64,000 nt of DNA from DATKHR01 sp035939575 (GCA_035939575.1 DASZFS010000536.1:4873-68872); one strand, 5' to 3'. Shown: positions 55,001 to 63,880, counted from the first letter of the stretch. Translations and numbers: made by a program. The notes: generated from the sequence alone by a model not told the origin.

Positions 55001-55651
55001 CTGAGCGTGCCCGAGCACGTAGTTGTCGACGTGCTCGCCGAGCGCCGTGGCGACCTCGTGCAGCCGCGCGGCGCCATCCGCCTCCTGCCTGCCCGCGGTG
55101 AGCTGGCTGTCGATGGCGGCCAGCGCCAGGACCGGCAGAATCGCGGCGAGCACGAACGCGTGGAACGCGTACGTCCGCAGGCGCCCGCGCGACTCGGGCG
55201 CACCACCCGCGACCAGGCGCTGCGCCGAAGCCCCGGCGGCGATCAAATCGGCCACGACGACAGCGACCAGACGAGTGATGGTGAGCTGGAACGCGACCGG
55301 CCATACCGTCTCCTGCAGGTAGCCGAGGCCGTAGAAACGCGGCGCGGCCACGAGGCTGGCGGCCACGGCTATCCAGAACAGCGCGCCGACGAGCAGGGGC
55401 GATCGGCGTCGCGCGGCCATCGCCCCGATGACCAGCGCTTCGAGCAGCAGCACCCACCAGCCGGCCGTGCCGAACTGGGATGCGCCGCCAATGGCCGCCG
55501 CGATCAGACCGAACGCCGGGCCGAACAGGATGGCAACCGGCAGCGTGATCGCGCGGCCGAGCAGCAGCGGCGCGGTGGCCGGCACCGAGAGGGCGTTGAT
55601 CGCAAGACCCACGCAACCGCAGGCGACTGCGAGGCCGAGGCGGCGCACCAT
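52064..55651 (-). CDS. Hybrid sensor histidine kinase with two receivers and an HPt domain
   Basis: It has 1195 residues from ATG 55651; the frame is open to a TTG at 55696 and no start has a clear ribosome site. In order it has a membrane-embedded N-terminal region of several helices (to about 145) and another helix near 170. An extracytoplasmic Cache-like sensor follows (about 190-430), then a helix, HAMP and a coiled coil. The kinase core has H570 in 'NMSHEIRTPLNG' and ATPase boxes 'NLVGNAIKFTE' and 'GTGLGLAIS'. The receivers carry 'LLLLDANMPAMDG' and 'VVLMDVQMPEMGG', and the HPt domain 'AAHTLKGAAANFD'. All phospho-relay residues are present. It is divergent from the response regulator at 55749, probably its partner. 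Confidence 0.93.
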   Translation of the reverse strand: MVRRLGLAVACGCVGLAINALSVPATAPLLLGRAITLPVAILFGPAFGLIAAAIGGASQFGTAGWWVLLLEALVIGAMAARRRSPLLVGALFWIAVAASLVAAPRFYGLGYLQETVWPVAFQLTITRLVAVVVADLIAAGASAQRLVAGGAPESRGRLRTYAFHAFVLAAILPVLALAAIDSQLTAGRQEADGAARLHEVATALGEHVDNYVLGHAQAVQSLAATFAGGSLASEDRQKLVVQYHTIYPGFITVFAADSGGNVHEIYPPPEGGAPIPTIADRQYFIDAIRSGHVTISEVILGRLSHVPIVTIAMPVLGTNGTVAGVAGGSLDLSKFQDFVQGFGTLPDVSIAIVDQRDRVIYASGRAGYSPLQSLAGDPLVTARANADHGIFRYQHEGPDAKGGVRLAAAADVPAAEWRVLVAQPLINLRLQSAGYYAFTLTLVVLALGGAVLGARRFSRALTEPLEELVRIVRNISARGRPDLAKLSSDPPAEIAELLGDVNSMHSRLADSYQRLQQALAQRERLNGELRLLTEDLDRKVRDRTAELAKATRVAEEANQAKSEFLANMSHEIRTPLNGIIGMTELALDTALSAEQREYLSMVKTSADALLSILNDILDFSKIEMRKLELEQIPFSLRDQLAELLKPMALRAEQKGLEVVCHVLPDVPSVGVGDPGRLRQVLVNLVGNAIKFTERGQILVQVQVESADAAQCVLHYFVSDSGIGVPREKQQTIFEPFRQADGSTTRRFGGTGLGLAISSTLIELMGGRIWLESAPHEGSTFHFTLPLGVSDARPETTTVDLTDLPVLIVDDNAVNRRMLHDLLLRWKMRPTVVDGGAAALTALRDASSAGRPFALLLLDANMPAMDGFEVARQIHGEVKIAGPTIMMLSSSGLYDERTKLRDVGVMQHLTKPVDQRELLAAIGRALSREQGSRPPLPPSMMPADLPDRRLRVLLAEDNVVNQRLAASLLGRRGHKVTIAANGREALDALERNAFDVVLMDVQMPEMGGFEATAAIRERERTTGGHLPVIAMTAHAMKGDRERCLAAGMDEYLTKPLDSRKLCDLVERMADGRPAATSPAPAAEEVALSDRVLARVGGDRQLLLEISRLFIDDAPAHLQRIREALDAHDGESLRRAAHTLKGAAANFDAIGLVDAARSLEEIGRTGELSEAEGIWATVRLETDGLVELLQRLAAAAN

Positions 55652-55748
55652 GGACGGTTCGAGCACATTGTGTAGCTTTCCCACGAGCCGCCGCAACCGC
55701 GTATACTTTCTTACCCACTATTGCCAGCCAGCGCGCCGATGGGGGAGC

Positions 55749-56372
55749 ATGCAGGTCCTAATCGCGGAGGATGATCGCGTCACCGGGGAGATTCTGGCAC
55801 GCACGCTCCAGCGCTGGAGCTACGAGACGACGCTTGTCGGCGACGGATCCCAGGCGTGGAACATGCTCCGCGCCGCCACCCTTCCGACGCTCGCCATTCT
55901 CGATTGGATGATGCCGGAGATGGACGGTCCCGACGTGTGCCGCCGGGTGCGCGCCGAGCTGCCCGACGCGAACATGTACCTGCTCCTCGTCACCGCACGC
56001 GAATCACGCGGCGATGTCGTCGCCGGGTTGGACGCGGGCGCCGATGACTACATCATCAAGCCGTTCGATCCCGAGGAGCTGCGCGCACGTGTCGCCGTGG
56101 GCGTCCGCGTCCTCGGCCTCCAGCAGAAGCTCGCGGAGCGGGTCAACGAGCTGGAGGTCGCGCTCACCAATGTGAAGCAGCTGCGCGGCTTGCTGCCCAT
56201 CTGCAGCTACTGCAAGCGGATCCGGGGTGACGATCAGTACTGGCAGCAGGTCGAGGGGTACATCGCGGATCATACCGAAGCGCAGTTCAGCCACGGCATC
56301 TGCCCGAGCTGCTATGCGACGATCTCCGCGGAGCTCGACGACATCGCGAAGAACCGGCCGCCAAAAAAGTGA
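55749..56372 (+). CDS. Response regulator with C-terminal four-Cys motif
   Basis: The 207-residue protein has a receiver domain at about 1-118, with D52 in 'AILDWMMPEMDG' and Lys in 'YIIKPFDPE'. A coiled-coil linker follows, and then a short tail with C152-x2-C155 and C185-x2-C188 ('ICSYCKRIRG' and 'GICPSCY') that could bind zinc. There is no DNA-binding or enzymatic output domain. This tail is found after PAS, GGDEF and receiver domains in several phyla, but its role is not established. The gene is divergent from the hybrid kinase, with about 100 bases between starts. Confidence 0.9.
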   Translation: MQVLIAEDDRVTGEILARTLQRWSYETTLVGDGSQAWNMLRAATLPTLAILDWMMPEMDGPDVCRRVRAELPDANMYLLLVTARESRGDVVAGLDAGADDYIIKPFDPEELRARVAVGVRVLGLQQKLAERVNELEVALTNVKQLRGLLPICSYCKRIRGDDQYWQQVEGYIADHTEAQFSHGICPSCYATISAELDDIAKNRPPKK

Positions 56373-56376
56373 GAAC

Positions 56377-57198
56377 TTAACGAGCCGCGGCGACCTGGGC
56401 GACGATCTGACGGGCGATCGGCAGGCTGACTCCGCAGGTGGGGTCGTCGACGCGGCACTTTGCGACCGTCAGGTCGCAGCCACATGTGCACGGCTGGCCG
56501 TTGAGCTTCTGCAGTGCCTCCGTCCGCTTCGCCGGGGACAGCGCCGCCAGCTGGACGCCTGGAATCTCGAGCGCCTGTGCGCCGTTTGCCAGGCTGAGCC
56601 CCTGAGTCTGGTCCACCTGCTCGATCGACGCGTTCACTGGAAGGCCGGCCAATGACCGCGTCTCGAGCTCGGTGAGCGCCGGGTTGAGCATCCCGACGTG
56701 CTTCTGCACCAGCCGCCCCTCGCGGTCGAGGATGAACGATGTCGGCAACGCGGCAATGCCAGGAAACGATCGCTCGATTTCCTGCGTGGACATGACGACC
56801 GGGTAGTTCAGGTGGTGATCGGCCGCGAAGCGCTTCACCTCTTGCGCAGGCAGCTCGTCCTGCGAAACGCCGATAATCTGGAGCGTGTCAGGATACTTGT
56901 TCTGGAGCGCGATCAGGTCCGGAATCTCCGCGCGGCACGGGGGGCACCACGTCGCCCAGAAGTTCACGATGACGACCTTGCCCTTCAACGCGCCGGTCGA
57001 AACGGTCCGGCCATCCAGGTCCGCCGCGGCGAGCGCGGCCACCGCGGTGGGATTCTTGAAGAACCTGAGCGTGGCCGGCGCGCCGCCCCCGGCGCCGGTG
57101 GCCGATGCGTCTCCCGGGCGCGCGTAGCGAACCCCGGTCCAGACCAGCGCCGCTCCGGCCAGCGCGAGCAACGCCGTCAGCGCGCGTCCCTTAAGCAT
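56377..57198 (-). CDS. TlpA/ResA-like thioredoxin-fold protein with Cys-rich tail
   Basis: The protein has 273 residues from ATG 57198; the longer frame upstream is not supported. It has an N-terminal membrane anchor (about 4-22, 'LTALLALAGAALVWTGVRYA') and a TlpA-type domain at about 45-185. The active site is 'NFWATWCPPCRAEIPDL', with the cis-Pro loop 'AALPTSFILDREG'. The last 70 residues carry a distinct Cys cluster: 'PCTCGCDLTVAKCRVDDPTC'. The thioredoxin part would reduce periplasmic disulfides, for example in cytochrome c maturation, fitting the many haem-c proteins here. The tail may bind metal. The gene converges with the response regulator. Confidence 0.9.
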   Translation of the reverse strand: MLKGRALTALLALAGAALVWTGVRYARPGDASATGAGGGAPATLRFFKNPTAVAALAAADLDGRTVSTGALKGKVVIVNFWATWCPPCRAEIPDLIALQNKYPDTLQIIGVSQDELPAQEVKRFAADHHLNYPVVMSTQEIERSFPGIAALPTSFILDREGRLVQKHVGMLNPALTELETRSLAGLPVNASIEQVDQTQGLSLANGAQALEIPGVQLAALSPAKRTEALQKLNGQPCTCGCDLTVAKCRVDDPTCGVSLPIARQIVAQVAAAR

Positions 57199-57373
57199 CA
57201 AGATCCAGTGTACCCCAACGCGATTCCCTCGCTGAAACACCTCGCCAGTCCCTGGCGCCGCGGCTCCGCCGACGGCGGCGTGATGCCGTTCAGACGCAGC
57301 ATCGCTGCCGCCTGAGCGTCGTCGTCGCCCTGACAGACTACTGGAGGTGGTCGCCTTGGCGGTAGACTGACGC

Positions 57374-58612
57374 ATGTTCAACCGTGTTACGGCTCGTGCG
57401 GGAGCCTTGGCCGGGTGCGCGCTGGCGATCGCTCCGGCACTGATCGGTGCGCAGCAGCGCGGCCGCGCCGACAACCCATTTCCCGGCGGCGTGAACGCGG
57501 ACGGGTCGTTGCGGCCGACGCCGCCGCTCACGCGGCTCTTCACGCAGGACGCCTACACCGAGTACGCGATTCTGGATCCCGGCAGCGAGTCGTTCCGCAT
57601 CCGGTTCCTGCCCGAGGAGACGCGTGTCGGCGCCACAGAGCTCGTCAACGCGACACGCGGCGGCAGTGAGGGGTCCGACGTCGAGGTGTTCGATCCGCGA
57701 ACGGGCAAGCCGATGCCGTTCACCTACGAGCAGGACAAGAACGATCCCGAGACGCACGCGATCCACGCGAAGTTGCCCATCCCCGTGCCGCAGGGCGGCG
57801 TCGGACGCGTGCTGATCTACAAGACCTACAAGGACCCACGCACCTACATGATGCACGGCGACGACATCGTCTGGGTCCGTAGTCTCAGCGGGTACCGCCT
57901 CGGCGTGCTGCTGCCGAAGGGGTTCGCGTTCCTGTCCTCGAACGTCGCCGCACAGCTGTCCACGACCGCCGACGGCCGCCTCAAGCTGTCCTTCGCAAAT
58001 CCCAGCGGTCAGAGCAATCCGGTCACGATCCACGCGCGCCGGACCTCCGCCGCCTTCACGCCAGCGCCGTACACCGACATGTTCTTTGACGACATCAAGA
58101 CCGTGTACGACCTCGATGCGCCCGACACCCATCGCGTCCGGGTCGATCAGGTGTACAGCGACTACCGGAAGGGGGAGACGGCAAGGCTCGATTCGCTCTC
58201 GCGCCTGCGGCTCGCCGACCTCAAGGTCGTCGACCTCGATACGGCCCACGCTCTGACGATCGTGCCGGCCGTGAAAGCCCGGACCGCCGCGACGCCGAGA
58301 ACATCAGGCACGCAGGTCGCCGCCGTGTTCGCCAGGCTCGAGGTGCCGATTACAGACGACAAGCAGAGCGCACACCTCGGGATCACCGGCACTCTCTCTG
58401 ATGCCGCATACCGGGTCGACGGCGGCGATTTGGTATTCGAACGCGAGCTGCACGGTTTGAGAAACACGATACTGCTTCCCGCGGGATGGGACGTCTCGTC
58501 CGTCTCCCAGTCGGGGACAATCGGTGTGAGCGACGGTCGGGCGTTCGTTTCGCTCATCAACCTGAACGCGGAGAACCACTACACGGTGCGCATCCGCGCA
58601 CGAAAGCGATAG
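57374..58612 (+). CDS. Exported protein of unknown function
   Basis: The 412-residue protein has a signal peptide (to about residue 26, 'LIGAQQ'). The rest is beta-rich without a motif I know; it contains 'DPGSESFRIRFLPEETRVGA', 'YKTYKDPRTYMMHGDDIVWV' and a C-terminal 'NLNAENHYTVRIRARKR' that looks like a final immunoglobulin-like strand. It is followed after 10 bases by an MBL-fold hydrolase gene with a strong ribosome site, so the two should be co-transcribed. Export and the pairing suggest periplasmic hydrolysis of some polymer or ester, but this is only context. Confidence 0.8.
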   Translation: MFNRVTARAGALAGCALAIAPALIGAQQRGRADNPFPGGVNADGSLRPTPPLTRLFTQDAYTEYAILDPGSESFRIRFLPEETRVGATELVNATRGGSEGSDVEVFDPRTGKPMPFTYEQDKNDPETHAIHAKLPIPVPQGGVGRVLIYKTYKDPRTYMMHGDDIVWVRSLSGYRLGVLLPKGFAFLSSNVAAQLSTTADGRLKLSFANPSGQSNPVTIHARRTSAAFTPAPYTDMFFDDIKTVYDLDAPDTHRVRVDQVYSDYRKGETARLDSLSRLRLADLKVVDLDTAHALTIVPAVKARTAATPRTSGTQVAAVFARLEVPITDDKQSAHLGITGTLSDAAYRVDGGDLVFERELHGLRNTILLPAGWDVSSVSQSGTIGVSDGRAFVSLINLNAENHYTVRIRARKR

Positions 58613-58622
58613 AGGAGGCGTT

Positions 58623-59531
58623 ATGGTGAAACCTTCGCGCACGAACGTGCTCGGTGCGCTCGTAACCATTGGGGCGGTATCGGCGGTCCTCGTCGGACAG
58701 CAGCCGGCGCAGCGCGCCACGCTCCCGGATCCCGAGAAGGTCAAGGACAACCTGTACATCATCGGAGCATCGAATCCCGCCGATCGGTCACAGTTCACGG
58801 GAGGCAACATCGCGATCTTCATCACCGACCGCGGCGTCGTCCTCGTGGACACCAAGCTGGCGGGCTACGGCCCCGGAATCATCGAGAAGATCAAAGCCGT
58901 CACCAGCAAGCCGATCACCACGATCATCAACACCCACACGCACGGGGATCACACGGGCAGCAACGAGGCGTTCCCTGCGAGCGTCGAGATCGTCGCGCAG
59001 GAGAACACCAAGACGAACATGTCGAAGATGGACGCGTTCAAGGGCGACAAGGCGGCGTTCCTGCCAAAGCGGACGTACAAGGACCGGCTGACGCTCGGCA
59101 GCGGCAAGGACCGCGTGGAGCTGTACTACTTCGGCGCCGGCCATACGAACGGCGACACCTTCGTCGTCTACCCGGCGCTGCGTGTGCTGCAGACCGGTGA
59201 CATGTTCGCCTGGAAGGACGCGCCGCTCTACGACCGGAGCAACGGCGGCAGCGGCGTCGAGCATCCGAAGACGATGGCGAAGATGCTGGCCGCGATCAAG
59301 GACGTCGATACGGTCATCCCCGGACACAGCCCCGTCACAACGCTGAAAGAAGTCCAGGAGTACCAGCGGTACACCGCCGAGCTGTTGACGGCGACGGAGG
59401 CCGCGATGAAGGCCGGCAAGACGGCGGACGACGCCGCGGCGTCCATCGATCTGACGCGCAAGTATCCAGGCTACAAGAGCGATCGGGTGAAGGCGGCGGT
59501 CGCAGCGATATACGATGAACTGAAGAAGTAG
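58623..59531 (+). CDS. Exported metallo-beta-lactamase-fold hydrolase
   Basis: The 302-residue protein has GAGGAGG directly upstream. The signal peptide is over about residues 1-26. The MBL metal motif is complete: 'NTHTHGDHTGS' with H105, H107, D109 and H110. Later ligands are 'FGAGHTNGDTF' (His), 'LQTGDMFAW' (Asp) and 'VIPGHSPV' (His). It is a two-zinc periplasmic hydrolase of unknown substrate, in an operon with the exported unknown protein upstream. It has a helical tail of about 60 residues after the MBL core. Confidence 0.92.
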   Translation: MVKPSRTNVLGALVTIGAVSAVLVGQQPAQRATLPDPEKVKDNLYIIGASNPADRSQFTGGNIAIFITDRGVVLVDTKLAGYGPGIIEKIKAVTSKPITTIINTHTHGDHTGSNEAFPASVEIVAQENTKTNMSKMDAFKGDKAAFLPKRTYKDRLTLGSGKDRVELYYFGAGHTNGDTFVVYPALRVLQTGDMFAWKDAPLYDRSNGGSGVEHPKTMAKMLAAIKDVDTVIPGHSPVTTLKEVQEYQRYTAELLTATEAAMKAGKTADDAAASIDLTRKYPGYKSDRVKAAVAAIYDELKK

Positions 59532-59552
59532 GAATCTGGCATCGCAGAGTCA

Positions 59553-60893
59553 CTATTCGGTGTCGGTCTTCCCCACGAGCCTCGGGAGGCCGGATCCGAC
59601 CGACGGCGCGATCAGCCCGGTCTTCGCGTACGTCACAAGCTTATCGCGCGTGTCGACGATATCGAGGTTGCGCATCGTCAGCTGACCGATTCGATCCTGC
59701 GGCGTGAAGAAGGCTTCGCCTTTTTCCATCGTCAGCCGCTCGGGCTTGTACGTCAGGTTCGGGCTGGTGGTGTCGAGAATCGAGTAGTCGTTGCCCCGCC
59801 GCAGTTCGACGGTGACCTCGCCGGTGACCGATCGGGCGACCCATCGCTGGGCCGTCTCGCGGCGCATCAGCGCCTGCGGATCGAACCAGCGGCCCTGATA
59901 GAGCAGCCTGCCGAGCCGGCGCCCGTTCTCGCGGTACTCCTCGATCGTGTCCTCGTTGTGGATGCCCGTGACCAGCCGCTCGTAGCCGATGTAGAGGAGC
60001 GCCATGCCCGGCGCCTCGTAGATGCCGCGGCTCTTGGCCTCGATGATCCGGTTCTCGATCTGATCGCTCATGCCGAGACCGTGGCGCCCGCCGATCGCGT
60101 TCGCCTCGGTGATGAGCGCCACGTTGTCCGTGAACGTGTTGCCGCCGAGCGCGACGGGCTGACCTTCTTCGAACCGGATCGTCACCACCTCGGGCCTGAC
60201 GGCGACGTCCTCGCGCCAGGAGGCCACGCCCATGATGGGCTCCACGATCTTGATCCCCTTGTTGAGAAACTCGAGATCCTTCGCTTCGTGCGTGGCCCCG
60301 AGGATGTTCGAGTCTGTGGAGTAGGCTTTCTCGACGCTCATCTTGTACCCGAAGCCCGCCCGGTTCAGGTACTCGGACATCTCCTTGCGTCCGCCAAGCT
60401 CGTCGATGAACTGCTGATCCAGCCACGGTTTGTAGATCCGCAGGTTGGGGTTGGCGAGGAGGCCGTACCGGTAGAAGCGCTCGATGTCGTTCCCTTTGAA
60501 CGTGCTGCCGTCGCCCCAGATGTTGACGTCATCCTCCTTCATCGCGACCACGAGCATCGTGCCGGTGACCGCCCGGCCGAGGGGTGTCGAGTTGAAGTAG
60601 GCGACGCCGGCCGTCGAGATATGGAAGGCGCCCGATTGCAGCGCCGCGATGCCTTCGGCCACGAGCTGCTGCCGACAGTCGATCAGGCGCGCCTTTTCGG
60701 CGCCGTACTGGAGCGCGCGTCGAGGAATCTCGTCGTAATCGGCCTCGTCCGGCTGGCCAAGGTTCGCCGTGTAGGCGAACGGGATCGCGCCCTTCGCGCG
60801 CATCCAGTGCAGCGCGGCGCTCGTGTCGAGACCGCCGGAGAATGCGATACCGACTCTCTGGCCGGCGGGAAGACTCTGGAGGATGTGGCCCAT
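59553..60893 (-). CDS. argG: Argininosuccinate synthase
   Basis: It has 446 residues from ATG 60893; a GTG three codons earlier is less likely. It is the long, E. coli-type ArgG with the ATP-binding loop 'AFSGGLDTSAALHW' at about 16-29, 'GDGSTFKGNDIERFYRYGLL', and 'ATHEAKDLEFLNKGI'. It joins citrulline and aspartate at the expense of ATP in arginine synthesis, in the cytosol. No other arg genes are adjacent; the M49 peptidase gene upstream on the same strand is about 100 bases away. Confidence 0.97.
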   Translation of the reverse strand: MGHILQSLPAGQRVGIAFSGGLDTSAALHWMRAKGAIPFAYTANLGQPDEADYDEIPRRALQYGAEKARLIDCRQQLVAEGIAALQSGAFHISTAGVAYFNSTPLGRAVTGTMLVVAMKEDDVNIWGDGSTFKGNDIERFYRYGLLANPNLRIYKPWLDQQFIDELGGRKEMSEYLNRAGFGYKMSVEKAYSTDSNILGATHEAKDLEFLNKGIKIVEPIMGVASWREDVAVRPEVVTIRFEEGQPVALGGNTFTDNVALITEANAIGGRHGLGMSDQIENRIIEAKSRGIYEAPGMALLYIGYERLVTGIHNEDTIEEYRENGRRLGRLLYQGRWFDPQALMRRETAQRWVARSVTGEVTVELRRGNDYSILDTTSPNLTYKPERLTMEKGEAFFTPQDRIGQLTMRNLDIVDTRDKLVTYAKTGLIAPSVGSGLPRLVGKTDTE

Positions 60894-60991
60894 GTGAGCC
60901 ACACATTTTCACACAAACGGACGTGCAAGTGTGCCGACGACCGGGGGGCAGGGGCCCCGGAGTGATGCTTGTCGCGACGGCGGTAAGCGGA

Positions 60992-63034
60992 TCAGCGGGT
61001 CGACGTCCGATACATGGCGCCGTAGTCGAGATACTGCTGAACCGCATTGCGCGGGTAGGTGACGCGCACCGCCGTCACGTTGCCGTTGGCGTCGAGATCG
61101 GCAATGAGCTTCGGGTTGACGCCCGCCCAGTACGTCGGCAGCTTCAGCGCCTCGTAGCGGCGCACGACCTGGTCGCGAACAGAGGGGTCGAATCGCACGC
61201 CGTACTGGTCGACGAGTGCCTTGATGGCCGCGTAGTCGCCTTCCGCCTTGATGCGCATCAGCTCCTTGAGCAGCATGCCGACGCCTTGCCGCATTTTTTC
61301 GTAGTCTTTGACCCGGACGTACGTCTTGCCGTCGCGCTCGAATCGCTCGATCGCGCCGGTCTTGTCCATGATGTAGTTCGCGATCAACTGCCTGTCGCGC
61401 TGGTGGTCCTCCTCGATGACGTCCCCTTTCGGGATCCGCCGGAGCTGGGTCAGCATCGCGCGCGCGGAGTCGTCATACATGGCTCGGGCGACGGCGCCTT
61501 GATCGGTCACCAGCCCCAGCTCGCGCAGCTTGGGGTCCCAGACGTTCCACAGGCCCATCAGGTCCGCACGCGCTTCCTCGAGGGTGGAGGCGTACTCCTT
61601 CAGATAGCCTCCAGCGCCGCCGACGAGCCGTTCGCTCAGCTTGCCCGATCCATGGCCAATGACCTCGTGCATGGCCGTCAGCAGATCCTGGGCTCTCTCA
61701 CCCTGCGCGGCGTCCCGGTCGATCTCGTCTGGCGCGGCGGCGAATTCCCGCAGCATCCGTCCGCCGTCGGCGGCGCTGATGGCGTGGCTGCTTCCGAGCA
61801 ACAGGAAGTTCTTCGTGCCGTACATCTCGTGGATCTCGTTCTCGTTCGGCAGGTTGTCGCCGATTGTCGAGACGTGAAAATCCCCCGTTTCGATCAGGGC
61901 TTCCACCGCCTTCACGACCGGCGGCTGAAACGACTGCCTCTTGTACTTCGCGTCCCACGGCGCCCGCTGCTCGAAATAGGCGGCATTCTGCGCAAGCTTC
62001 ACCATGGCCTCGGTCACCGTCCGATCGGTGACGGTGACGAAGCTCTGTGAGCTGCCCTTGGCGCCGCGCGCGTCCCGATACACCTCGATGAAACCGTTCG
62101 CGAAATCGACCACGGCGTCATTGCGGACCCAGTCGGCACCGAAGCGCACCCAGTCGGCCGGGTCGCCCGTCTGGTAGAAGCGGATCAATCCGGCAATCAC
62201 CTGCGCCTGCGGCGCGTCGGCGGTCGCGCGGGCCTTCTCGAGATACACAATGGCGCGCCTCAGGTATGTCGCGTAGAGACCGGCGGGCACGCGGCCGTCA
62301 GGCGTCCCGGCCCGATAGACGTCCTCTCGCAGAGCGCCGCCGGCACCCTTCACGACGCGGGAGTTCAACGGGTAGCGCTCGTTGAAGTTCTTCAGGTCCT
62401 TCAGCGACACACCGGCATAGAACGTGTTCGCGCTGGCCTGGATGATGTCGAGCCCCGGGGGTGGCGTCTTGGCGGTAACCGTGGGATCGACTTGCGCGTC
62501 GAACAATGACGGCTGGAGAGCCGATAGCTCGCGCCTCAGGTCGTCCGCGGTCGGGAGCGCGGGGAGGTCCGCGTACGCGGCGCGGAACGCGCCGCTCTGC
62601 TGGGCTCGCAAGGCTGCCTGAAGCAGCTCGTCAGGGCTGAACTTTGGAAGAAATTTCTGCCCGGTCGTCTCGTTGTGGTTCCCGCGGTTCGCCCAGAACA
62701 GCAGCGCATAGCTCCGGACCTTCGCGAATGTCGCGTCCGGCACTCCGTCCGGGTGGCCGACGACCTCCTCGAGAAGCCGCTTTTGACGCAGTCCCCAAGC
62801 TGACAGCTGGTCGTAGATGATCGGATCGATGGCGATCGACGCCTGTGTGAGCCAGTACGCGAGCGCCTTGTGCCGGGCGTCCAGCTGAGCGAAGCTGCCG
62901 GCCTGCAACTGAAGAAAGCCGGTATCGTCCACTCGCTCGATGAGCGATCCGGTGGCCGGCTGCGCCTGGCCGGGCCGAAGCCAGGCAACGCACGCAACGG
63001 CGATCGCGAAAACGACGAACGCTCGACGCATCAT
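60992..63034 (-). CDS. Exported M49-family (dipeptidyl-peptidase III-like) metallopeptidase
   Basis: The 680-residue protein has a signal peptide to about residue 24. The M49 zinc motif HExxGH is present as 'MHEVIGHGSGKL' near residue 455. The third ligand region 'LEEARADLMGLWNV' follows about 35 residues later, as in DPP III. It also has the N-terminal 'LAYWLTQASIAIDPIIYDQL' region common in bacterial members. DPP III releases dipeptides from oligopeptide N-termini. The export signal points to periplasmic peptide breakdown, in keeping with the M28 genes at 31282-35921. It is divergent from the MBL gene at 63063. Confidence 0.92.
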   Translation of the reverse strand: MMRRAFVVFAIAVACVAWLRPGQAQPATGSLIERVDDTGFLQLQAGSFAQLDARHKALAYWLTQASIAIDPIIYDQLSAWGLRQKRLLEEVVGHPDGVPDATFAKVRSYALLFWANRGNHNETTGQKFLPKFSPDELLQAALRAQQSGAFRAAYADLPALPTADDLRRELSALQPSLFDAQVDPTVTAKTPPPGLDIIQASANTFYAGVSLKDLKNFNERYPLNSRVVKGAGGALREDVYRAGTPDGRVPAGLYATYLRRAIVYLEKARATADAPQAQVIAGLIRFYQTGDPADWVRFGADWVRNDAVVDFANGFIEVYRDARGAKGSSQSFVTVTDRTVTEAMVKLAQNAAYFEQRAPWDAKYKRQSFQPPVVKAVEALIETGDFHVSTIGDNLPNENEIHEMYGTKNFLLLGSSHAISAADGGRMLREFAAAPDEIDRDAAQGERAQDLLTAMHEVIGHGSGKLSERLVGGAGGYLKEYASTLEEARADLMGLWNVWDPKLRELGLVTDQGAVARAMYDDSARAMLTQLRRIPKGDVIEEDHQRDRQLIANYIMDKTGAIERFERDGKTYVRVKDYEKMRQGVGMLLKELMRIKAEGDYAAIKALVDQYGVRFDPSVRDQVVRRYEALKLPTYWAGVNPKLIADLDANGNVTAVRVTYPRNAVQQYLDYGAMYRTSTR

Positions 63035-63062
63035 CCCCTGATTTTACGGCTATGCTCTAACG

Positions 63063-63875
63063 ATGAGAATTGCGATGTTTGCCGCTGCAGCGTGGCTGGC
63101 TGCGGCGACCGCCGTTTCCGGACAGGACCTGCCGCGTCTGACCCGCCTCGCCGACGGGGTTTTTTCCTACGAGCACGTCGATCCGACCAAGCGCGGCGTG
63201 GAGGTCAACAACCTGGTGCTTGTCACCAGCGATGGCGTGCTGGTGGCCGACGGACAAGGGACCGTGGACAACACGAAGCAGCTGGTCGATGACATCGCCA
63301 AGGTCACGCCACAGCCGATTCGCTACGTGGTCGTTGGCTCGATTCACGGCGACCACCGGGGCGGTGACGCCGGATTCCCTGCGTCCGCGTCGTTCGTCAA
63401 GGAGAAGCGGCAGCTGACCCTTGGCGGGCGCGAGATCCAGGTGCTCTCGCTCGGCCGAGCGCACACCGGTACGGACCTCGAAGTGTACCTGCCGCGCGAG
63501 AAGATCATGTTCATGAGCGAGTCGTTCTCGAACGGGATCTTCCCCTCGCTGGCCAATGGGTACCCGAGCGAATGGATTTCGGCGCTCGAGCGGGCGGAGC
63601 AGATGGACGTGGATGTGTACGTGCCGGCGCACGCGACCATCGGCATCGCCCGGCTCGAAACGAGCCGATCGGCCGTGCATACGTACCGCCTCGCGCTCGA
63701 GCGCGTGCGCGCCGAGGGTCGGCGTCTGCACGGCTCCGGCGTGTCCGTGGACGACGCGCCGAAGGCCGCAGACTTCGGGGAGTTCGGCAGGTGGTTCCGG
63801 GTGCAGGAGAACGCTCCCGGTGCGTTGAAGCGCGTCTACATGGAGCTCGACGGACAACTCAAGGAGCAGTGGTAG
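63063..63875 (+). CDS. Exported MBL-fold protein with altered first metal ligand
   Basis: The 270-residue protein has a signal peptide to about residue 20. The MBL core is recognisable ('GVEVNNLVLVTSDGVLVADG'), but the usual HxHxDH is 'GSIHGDHRGG': S93 replaces the first His, while H95, D97 and H98 remain. Later ligands 'LGRAHTGTDL' and 'VPAHATIG' are present. The second metal site may therefore be weak. There is no ribosome site; TATGCT lies 6 bases before the ATG, so the message may be leaderless. The helicase gene starts 5 bases after its stop. Confidence 0.88.
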   Translation: MRIAMFAAAAWLAAATAVSGQDLPRLTRLADGVFSYEHVDPTKRGVEVNNLVLVTSDGVLVADGQGTVDNTKQLVDDIAKVTPQPIRYVVVGSIHGDHRGGDAGFPASASFVKEKRQLTLGGREIQVLSLGRAHTGTDLEVYLPREKIMFMSESFSNGIFPSLANGYPSEWISALERAEQMDVDVYVPAHATIGIARLETSRSAVHTYRLALERVRAEGRRLHGSGVSVDDAPKAADFGEFGRWFRVQENAPGALKRVYMELDGQLKEQW

Positions 63876-63880
63876 CCTTC

